Source: Ignavibacteria bacterium
Lineage (GTDB): Bacteria > Bacteroidota > Ignavibacteria > Tepidaquicellales > OLB5
Assembly: GCA_027492415.1 (NCBI GenBank)
Contig: JAPUEV010000377.1
Coordinates: forward strand, 1-5,307
DNA: 5,307 nucleotides
Direction: 5' to 3'
Position 1 is the first letter of the stretch, and the number at the start of each line of letters is the position of its first letter. Shown piece by piece: positions 1 to 3,585 of this stretch. A model generated the notes under the pieces. That model was not told where the DNA came from. It did no database searches and worked only from the letters and a program-made list of their open reading frames with translations. A program made the translations under genes and the position numbers.

Positions 1-350
1 AGTGCTATTATTTTTTTTACATCCCGGGGCAGGACAGAAACAGGTTTTTCGAGGAAAACATGTTTGCTGTGTTTAAGTGCTTCTGCGGTATATTTTACAT
101 GAGATGATGTTGAGGTAAGTACAGCAATTGCGTCTATTTCAGGATTTTTTAAAATTTTACGCGGACCATCAACAAAATTTAAGTTAATTTTATCTTTTAT
201 GATCTGTTTTACCAGCTTAATGGATGCCGGGTCATTATCATAAACTGCTGCAATACGGAATTTATGGTCCTTCTTTAATAATGCAGGCAAATGCATAAGC
301 CTGAAAACCGATCCTGCGCCTATAATACCTATATTTACAAGCTTTTTCAC
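1..350 (-). CDS. Gfo/Idh/MocA-family NAD(P)-dependent oxidoreductase, N-terminal part (runs off the left edge)
   Basis: The minus strand is open from 350 to the window edge (116 codons plus 2 bases). The product begins VKKLVNIGIIGAGSVFRLMH, a beta strand followed by a glycine-rich dinucleotide-binding loop (G11-A-G13; the usual third Gly is Phe16) and then HLPAL, common after this loop in the family. Asp38 ends the second beta strand (AAVYD), where the family contacts the cofactor. VLTSTSSH (77-84) fits the family's loop usually read as A-T-P-N-x-x-H, and EKP (101-103) is the family's signature Glu-Lys-Pro, whose Lys is usually catalytic. Family members are cytoplasmic and typically oxidise or reduce sugars or related polyols; the substrate cannot be told because the C-terminal domain is outside the window. 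The start is GTG at 350-348: TAA lies two codons upstream, and the overlapping ATG (352-350) runs straight into TGA. No Shine-Dalgarno sequence is visible. The family assignment is firm; the exact reaction is unknown. Confidence 0.9.
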   Translation of the reverse strand, partial: MKKLVNIGIIGAGSVFRLMHLPALLKKDHKFRIAAVYDNDPASIKLVKQIIKDKINLNFVDGPRKILKNPEIDAIAVLTSTSSHVKYTAEALKHSKHVFLEKPVSVLPRDVKKIIA

Positions 351-368
351 ATATTAATTTATGCATAA

Positions 369-473
369 AACTATTTAAATAATATTGAATTTAAATTGGC
401 AGGAATTGCTGCTGCAGATGAAATGATTCCGGAAGAAAAAGCAAACCGGTCACTCTGGTTTTACAACCAATAA
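369..473 (+). other. Possible remnant of a coding sequence (about 34 codons, no convincing start)
   Basis: Between an in-frame TAA at 366-368 and a TAA at 471-473 the plus strand is open. From 396 it reads like protein: LAGIAAADEMIPEEK, then ANRSLWFYNQ and stop. Its base composition is richer in GC than the flanks, as in the neighbouring genes. There is no Met until codon ATG 420-422 and no Shine-Dalgarno sequence; TTG at 396 would give a 25-residue peptide. I do not recognise the sequence. It could be the C-terminal scrap of a gene lost by deletion, a very small protein, or chance. The opposite strand is also open for a while and the end overlaps a hairpin, so coding is far from certain. Confidence 0.2.
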
Positions 474-480
474 TGACCGG
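433..480 (-). terminator. Terminator-like hairpin with T-rich tail, minus strand
   Basis: On the minus strand a perfect 7-bp stem, CCGGTCA (480-474) with TGACCGG (452-446), encloses a second 5-bp stem, TGGTT with AACCA, and a 4-base loop; an asymmetric internal loop (4 by 3 bases) separates them. The stem is followed directly by TTTGCTTTTTCTT (445-433), the layout of an intrinsic terminator. The plus strand has no T-run after the stem, so the signal is directional. No minus-strand gene ends here. It lies downstream of the CATAAGGGT array and 83 bases before the oxidoreductase start, so it could end an RNA made across the array or act as an attenuator in the oxidoreductase leader. The inverted repeat is certain; termination is inferred. 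Confidence 0.5.
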
Positions 481-491
481 CTTAAATCAAT

Positions 492-680
492 CTAATAATC
501 TATAAGGGTATACTCGTCATCCCTCATAAGGGTAATCCAAATCATTCGTAAAGGTCTGCTTTTTCATAAGGGTTCTTCTTCAAAATCATAAGGGTATCAA
601 AATCTGTATTCATAAGGGCTGCTTCATGTTCTCATAAGGGTTTCATCTTGTATTCATAAGGGTTTATCTTCAAAGCTCAT
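492..680 (-). other. Chain of seven mini-ORFs linked by ATGA overlaps across the repeat array (speculative)
   Basis: On the minus strand, starting at the ATG inside the repeat at 678, mini-ORFs run 680-654 (MSFEDKPL), 657-643 (MNTR), 646-632 (MKPL), 635-624 (MRT), 627-610 (MKQPL), 613-542 (23 residues) and 545-492 (MIWITLMRDDEYTLIDY). At each of the six junctions the stop TGA overlaps the next start as ATGA, the arrangement that permits translational coupling. No clear ribosome-binding site precedes the first ATG. The repeat core itself supplies four of the junctions (TTATGA), so part of the pattern follows from the array; the other two (at 643-646 and 542-545) and the one at 624-627 use or depend on ATGA in spacers or the degenerate copy. 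Expression is unproven; treat this as a reading-frame observation. Confidence 0.2.
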
Positions 681-709
681 AAGGGTAATATTTTTTAACT
701 CACAAGGGT
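501..709. repeat. Ten-copy array of CATAAGGGT at about 22-bp spacing
   Basis: Units start at 501, 525, 547, 565, 587, 611, 633, 655, 678 and 701. Six are exact CATAAGGGT (525, 565, 587, 633, 655, 678). Three differ at one base: TATAAGGGT (501), CATAAGGGC (611), CACAAGGGT (701). The copy at 547 (CGTAAAGGT) differs at two. Nine of the ten are preceded by T. Start-to-start distances are 24, 22, 18, 22, 24, 22, 22, 23 and 23, leaving spacers of 9-15 bases that share only a loose T/C-rich character, for example TTCATCTTGTATT and TTATCTTCAAAGCT. A strict core in a diverged spacer, spaced near two helical turns, suggests repeated protein binding or a repeated RNA motif. Spacings are mostly not multiples of three and the plus strand is full of stops, so it is not a protein repeat on that strand. 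It lies between divergently oriented genes and its function is unknown. Confidence 0.9.
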
Positions 710-896
710 TTATCTAATTAACTATTTTGGAGCGATCATTCTGTTTCTGTTCTCATTCTTTCTATACAAACATAACACTTTATACCTATGCTGAAAAATA
801 GTCATATGTATGAATTGAGTGTAGTACATTTAATTACATTCAGGTATTAATTTATTTGTTGAATATTGGGCTTTTTAAGCAATTTTCCCAAAATTT
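710..896. other. AT-rich intergenic region upstream of the rhodanese-fold gene; no gene seen
   Basis: No credible coding frame is visible. The stretch should hold the promoter of the plus-strand genes and perhaps one for a minus-strand RNA through the array. A weak Bacteroidota-style promoter can be proposed: TTTA at 829-832, 18 bases, then TTTATTTG at 851-858, each one base from the TTTG and TAnnTTTG elements of that group. TACATT occurs twice 10 bases apart (825-830, 835-840), the second inside the 17-bp repeat. TTGGG (866-870) pairs with CCCAA (887-891), with GCTT/AAGC nested (870-873, 877-880), placing a possible hairpin in the leader just before the start codon. Confidence 0.4.
832..848 (+). 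repeat. 17-bp direct repeat, copy 1 (AATTACATTCAGGTATT)
   Basis: This 17-mer recurs exactly at 3518-3534 in the same orientation. Copy 1 ends 69 bases before the ATG of the rhodanese-fold gene; copy 2 ends 51 bases before the ATG of the surface protein. Both lie in intergenic DNA ahead of plus-strand genes, as expected for a shared operator, promoter part or leader motif. A weaker resemblance (11 of 17 bases, sharing TACA and GGTAT) lies at 1404-1420, ahead of the histidine kinase. Confidence 0.6.
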
Positions 897-917
897 TTGA
901 ATCTTAAATACTTCATT

Positions 918-1370
918 ATGAAAAAATCACCTGTTCACAGTATCATAATTTTGAAGGGTTTGTTAAACATAATATTGACCGTACTGGTTTTTATTACAAT
1001 TATACCTGTTTTTGAAGGCTGTGATTACCTGTTTCCGCCTTTAAACGGCGATAAGATCACATCAGAAGATGCTTCTAAATACATAAATAAACATAAAGAT
1101 GACCCTGATCTTATTATTCTTGATATCCGGCCAAAAAATGAGTTCGATTCTGTTAAAATTGAAAATTCCATCAATCTTGATTACTCAATGCCTGATTTCC
1201 CGGAAATGACTGACAAGCTGGATAAAACAAAAAGGTATATTATAGTAGATAAAAACGGCAAGCGCGGACCGCTTGCATTTGAGCTTATGAGGGAACAGAA
1301 ATTTTTAAAGGTACACTACATAATTGGCGGTATTGAAGAATGGGTTAAATTGAAATATCCGGTAAAATGA
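918..1370 (+). CDS. Membrane-anchored rhodanese-fold protein with the catalytic Cys replaced (probable lipoprotein)
   Basis: This gives 150 residues from ATG 918, preferred because MKKSPVHS opens a normal signal sequence; an in-frame TTG at 897 would add seven residues (MNLKYFI). Residues about 8-33 are hydrophobic and end in VFEGC (Cys35), a loose lipobox (Glu at -2 is unusual), so the protein is a lipoprotein or held by an N-terminal helix with the domain outside the cytoplasm. Residues about 45-148 form one rhodanese domain: ITSEDASKYI, then LIILDIRPKNEFDSVKIENS (the D-x-R...E-F... strand and helix), a closing strand and loop YIIVDKNGKRG, and the C-terminal IIGGIEEWVKLKYPV. The active loop normally reads C-x-x-G-x-R-[ST]; here it is D-K-N-G-K-R-G, with Asp111 (codon 1248-1250) for the nucleophilic Cys. 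Sulfur transfer is therefore not expected, and binding or sensing is more likely. The kinase-regulator pair follows after 77 bases and may be co-transcribed. The fold is sure; the role is not. Confidence 0.88.
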   Translation: MKKSPVHSIIILKGLLNIILTVLVFITIIPVFEGCDYLFPPLNGDKITSEDASKYINKHKDDPDLIILDIRPKNEFDSVKIENSINLDYSMPDFPEMTDKLDKTKRYIIVDKNGKRGPLAFELMREQKFLKVHYIIGGIEEWVKLKYPVK

Positions 1371-1447
1371 AAATAGTTCAATTTGAAATACCATTTTTTT
1401 CAAAAATACAAGTTGGTATATTTACTTATAGTTAATTTCAGCAATAA

Positions 1448-2542
1448 TTGAATTTTATATTTAAAATACTGTACAAAGTAACACGAAATATTTACGGTAT
1501 AGTTATTACCGGAGTAGTAATAATTATTATTGTAGGTTTGCTTGATTATTATACTACCAGTGAAATATCATTTTCAATATTTTACCTTGTTCCAATATCA
1601 TTTGTAACCTGGTATGCCAACAAATCTATTGGAATTATATTTTCTTTGATAGGTGCGGGAATGTGGCTGTATATGGATATGGGAAGCCAGCATACATACT
1701 CAATAGATGCCATTCCTTACTGGAATGCCCTTGTAAGGTTTGGGTTTTTTATCATAACAGTGCTTTTAATAAGCAAGGTTAAGCTTCTGAAGGATAGCCT
1801 GGAAGATTCAGTGAATGAAAGAACTGCAGCATTGCTTCTGGAGATCGAACATCATAAAAATACCAAAGAAGAGATTATCCAGGTAAACAGTAACCTAAGG
1901 GACCTGAATAAAAAAATGGAAACTATCAAAGAAGAACAAAATACCAGGATAGCCCGGGAAATACATGATGAGCTTGGACAGTCTTTAACAGGTATCAACC
2001 TGGAATTGATGTGGATAAGCAAAAAATACTCGAACAATTCTGACCTTGTAGGCAGAATGCATATGCTCTCAGGCATTGTAGGTGAAACAATCGGCACCGT
2101 AAGGAAAATTTCATCTGACCTTCGCCCGAGGCTTCTGGACCAGCTTGGTATTTATCCGGCTATAGAAAGCCAGCTAAAGGATTTTTCCAAAAGGACAGGC
2201 ATTAAATATGAATATAACTTCCCTGAAAAAGATATCCATACAGATAATATTAAAACAACAACAATTTTCAGGATATTCCAGGAATCTCTCACCAATATTG
2301 CGCGTCACTCAAAATGCACAAAAGTAGAAGTGGATATAACCGTTGAAAATGAAAATTTGCTTATCATGCAGATTTATGATAACGGTACCGGATTTAATTA
2401 TGAACATGAAAAGGATAATAAGAACGGCCATCATTTGGGAATTACCGGAATGAAGGAAAGGGCGAACATCATTAACAGTAAGCTTGATATTATTACTTCT
2501 CCCGGCAGCGGAACAAATATTATTCTGAAAACCCCATTTTAA
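1448..2542 (+). CDS. Sensor histidine kinase, HisKA_3 (NarX/DegS/LiaS) type, four-TM N-terminus
   Basis: The product has 364 residues. Hydrophobic segments at about 15-35, 41-56, 59-77 and 93-110 form a four-helix membrane module with short loops and no large periplasmic domain (LLDYYTTSEISFSIFYLVPI is a recurrent opening in such kinases). The ligand is unknown and may be sensed in the membrane. A charged coiled-coil linker (about 111-165) leads to the HisKA_3 dimerisation domain with REIHDELGQSLTG, where His173 is the predicted autophosphorylation site. The ATPase domain shows the N box FQESLTNIARHS (Asn283), D-N-G-T-G-F at 311-316, and the Gly-rich box HLGITGMKERA (329-339). All catalytic motifs are intact, so it should be active and phosphorylate the regulator encoded 11 bases downstream. 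The start is TTG at 1448, directly after an in-frame TAA; the next Met is residue 72 inside TM3, so a non-ATG start is required to keep the membrane module. No Shine-Dalgarno sequence is seen. Confidence 0.95.
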   Translation: MNFIFKILYKVTRNIYGIVITGVVIIIIVGLLDYYTTSEISFSIFYLVPISFVTWYANKSIGIIFSLIGAGMWLYMDMGSQHTYSIDAIPYWNALVRFGFFIITVLLISKVKLLKDSLEDSVNERTAALLLEIEHHKNTKEEIIQVNSNLRDLNKKMETIKEEQNTRIAREIHDELGQSLTGINLELMWISKKYSNNSDLVGRMHMLSGIVGETIGTVRKISSDLRPRLLDQLGIYPAIESQLKDFSKRTGIKYEYNFPEKDIHTDNIKTTTIFRIFQESLTNIARHSKCTKVEVDITVENENLLIMQIYDNGTGFNYEHEKDNKNGHHLGITGMKERANIINSKLDIITSPGSGTNIILKTPF

Positions 2543-2553
2543 ATTACAGACAG

Positions 2554-3192
2554 ATGATAAATATATTAATTGCAGATGACCATTCAGTTGTAAGACGCGG
2601 AATAAAGCAGATCCTTTCCGAGGAAAGAGACATGCAGGTGCTCGGCGAAGCATCAAACAGTGATGAAATTTTCAAGCTGCTTAATGAACAGGAATGGCAT
2701 TTGATGATACTTGATATTACTATGCCCGGTAAAAGCGGACTGGATTCACTGATAGAAATTAAACAAAAAAAACCTGATTTAAAGATACTGATACTTTCCA
2801 TGCATCCGGAAGAAGAAATAGCGCTGCGGGCAATTAAAACAGGCGCAGATGGATACCTGAACAAAGACAGCGTTCCGGGTGAGCTGATACGGGCTATAAG
2901 GAAAGTTGTTACCGGTGGTAAATACATAAGCAGTACACTTGCAGAAACACTGATCTTTTCAACAAATAAAGATTCTGGTAAAGATCTTCATGAAGAGCTT
3001 TCTGAAAGAGAATTCCAGGTACTGTGCCTGTTGGCTTCCGGTAATACACTCTCCCAAATTGCTGAAAAGCTTTCATTAAGCGTTAAAACTATAAGTACGT
3101 ACAGAACAAGGATTCTCGAAAAGATGGATCTGAAATCAAATGTTGAAATTACTCATTATGCTATCAAACATAAACTTGTGATAAATAATTAA
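2554..3192 (+). CDS. NarL/FixJ-family response regulator (receiver plus LuxR-type HTH)
   Basis: The product has 212 residues, the usual length for the family. Receiver domain, about 1-120: acidic pair Asp8-Asp9 in LIADDHSVVRRGI, phospho-acceptor Asp54 in MILDITMPGKSG, Ser82 at the switch Thr/Ser position in ILILSMH, and conserved Lys104 in GYLNKDS. After a linker (about 121-146), the LuxR/GerE helix-turn-helix spans about 147-208: ELSEREFQVLCLLASGNT, then SQIAEKLSLSVKTISTYRTR with the DNA-recognition helix, then ILEKMDLKSNVEITHYAI. Such proteins dimerise on phosphorylation and bind promoter DNA. The kinase ends 11 bases before the ATG, so the two form one operon and a cognate pair. The start at ATG 2554 leaves no room for an earlier one before the beta-1 strand. 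Targets are unknown; inverted repeats in the next intergenic region and the 17-bp repeat are candidates. Confidence 0.96.
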   Translation: MINILIADDHSVVRRGIKQILSEERDMQVLGEASNSDEIFKLLNEQEWHLMILDITMPGKSGLDSLIEIKQKKPDLKILILSMHPEEEIALRAIKTGADGYLNKDSVPGELIRAIRKVVTGGKYISSTLAETLIFSTNKDSGKDLHEELSEREFQVLCLLASGNTLSQIAEKLSLSVKTISTYRTRILEKMDLKSNVEITHYAIKHKLVINN

Positions 3193-3272
3193 CTGATTCA
3201 GCTAGCTTACCTCTAAAAACCCTATTATTCCCTAAAGCCATTTAAATTAATTAAATTAGCTAAGGATTCAAA

Positions 3273-3292
3273 TTATTCTTACAAAAGAATAA
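3273..3292. repeat. 8-bp inverted repeat with 4-base loop
   Basis: TTATTCTT (3273-3280) and AAGAATAA (3285-3292) are perfectly complementary around ACAA. The site lies 80 bases after the regulator stop. Being AT-only except for two pairs and lacking a T-run on either side, it is a weak terminator at best; it may stabilise the 3' end of the operon mRNA or be an operator. Confidence 0.35.
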
Positions 3293-3363
3293 GATTACGC
3301 CTATATACCTTAAAATTCAGTGTTACTATATTTGCCTATTCAATTAAACAGGTATAAACGCAC

Positions 3364-3380
3364 TTGCATTTAAAATGCAA
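3364..3380. promoter_or_regulatory. 17-bp palindrome TTGCATTT-A-AAATGCAA, candidate operator
   Basis: Two perfect 8-bp arms surround a single base, the symmetry expected for a dimeric DNA-binding protein. Each arm carries a GC dinucleotide, so it is less likely to be an accident of A/T richness than the neighbouring repeats. It sits 206 bases before the surface-protein ATG. A site for the adjacent regulator is possible but not shown. Confidence 0.35.
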
Positions 3381-3437
3381 TGATCCAATTGAAACAGTTA
3401 TGAGCTTCTATCATAATCTGCTTTAATTTTATTACTA

Positions 3438-3454
3438 AATTTTTATTAAAAATT
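3438..3454. repeat. 17-bp AT-only palindrome AATTTTTA-T-TAAAAATT
   Basis: Two perfect 8-bp arms surround one base, the same geometry as the palindrome at 3364, but made wholly of A and T, so chance is a serious alternative. It lies just ahead of the AGGGGG stretch at 3459-3464. Confidence 0.25.
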
Positions 3455-3468
3455 AATTAGGGGGCTTC

Positions 3469-3555
3469 ATGTTTAAAAAATTCACACTGCTTATTTCTTT
3501 AAACCCTTTATTATATAAATTACATTCAGGTATTCAAAAGTTCCGGATAAGATAA
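3469..3555 (+). CDS. Doubtful 28-residue ORF with a strong ribosome-binding site
   Basis: ATG 3469 opens a 28-codon frame ending TAA 3553-3555. It begins MFKKFTLLISLNPLLYKLHS, a basic start and a hydrophobic stretch like a signal peptide or a small membrane peptide, and ends in a basic tail (QKFRIR). AGGGGG at 3459-3464, four bases before the ATG, is the best Shine-Dalgarno-like sequence in the window, while the certain genes have none. The stop lies 30 bases before the surface-protein start and the frame covers copy 2 of the 17-bp repeat. It could be a leader peptide, a small membrane protein, the decayed front of a secreted-protein gene, or chance. I do not recognise it. Confidence 0.25.
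   Translation: MFKKFTLLISLNPLLYKLHSGIQKFRIR
3518..3534 (+). repeat. 17-bp direct repeat, copy 2 (AATTACATTCAGGTATT)
   Basis: This is identical to 832-848. It lies in the leader or promoter area of the surface-protein gene, inside the doubtful 28-codon ORF. The flanks of the two copies differ, so the 17 bases are the full shared block. Confidence 0.6.
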
Positions 3556-3585
3556 AAAAATTTCCAATTAAAAAATAACATTTAT

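Larger units (their letters stand above)
3193..3585. other. AT-rich intergenic region with several inverted repeats
   Basis: This stretch separates the two-component genes from the surface protein. I see no protein gene except the doubtful 28-codon ORF at 3469. It holds three perfect inverted repeats (3273-3292, 3364-3380, 3438-3454), the second copy of the 17-bp repeat (3518-3534), and a partial look-alike with AATTA and CAGGTAT at about 3342-3355. A clear terminator with a T-run is not visible after the regulator gene. The promoter of the surface-protein gene should lie here; TATAAA at 3514-3519 is a possible -10 element but has no convincing -35 partner. Confidence 0.5.

Noticed and set aside
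373..397. Two ATTTAAAT palindromes 16 bp apart upstream of the oxidoreductase
   Set aside because: They are made only of A and T in an AT-rich region and are too short to stand out from chance.
501..709. CRISPR array
   Set aside because: Repeats of 9 bp and spacers of 9-15 bp are far too short, the spacers share similarity, and no cas gene is present.
897..917. TTG at 897 as the start of the rhodanese-fold gene
   Set aside because: ATG at 918 gives a normal signal sequence opening MKKS; the seven extra residues add nothing and would use a rarer start.
1387..1419. Inverted repeat ATACCA/TGGTAT between the rhodanese-fold and kinase genes as a terminator
   Set aside because: The stem is only 6 bp with a 20-base loop and is not followed by a T-run, so it does not support a transcription break.
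1852..2097. Minus-strand frame of 81 codons
   Set aside because: It lies antisense inside the histidine kinase, whose frame carries all kinase motifs; the antisense product resembles nothing.
2309..2927. Two minus-strand frames (2309-2656 and 2544-2927)
   Set aside because: They are antisense to the kinase and regulator genes, overlap each other, and have low-complexity Ser/Ile-rich products; they are shadows of real genes.
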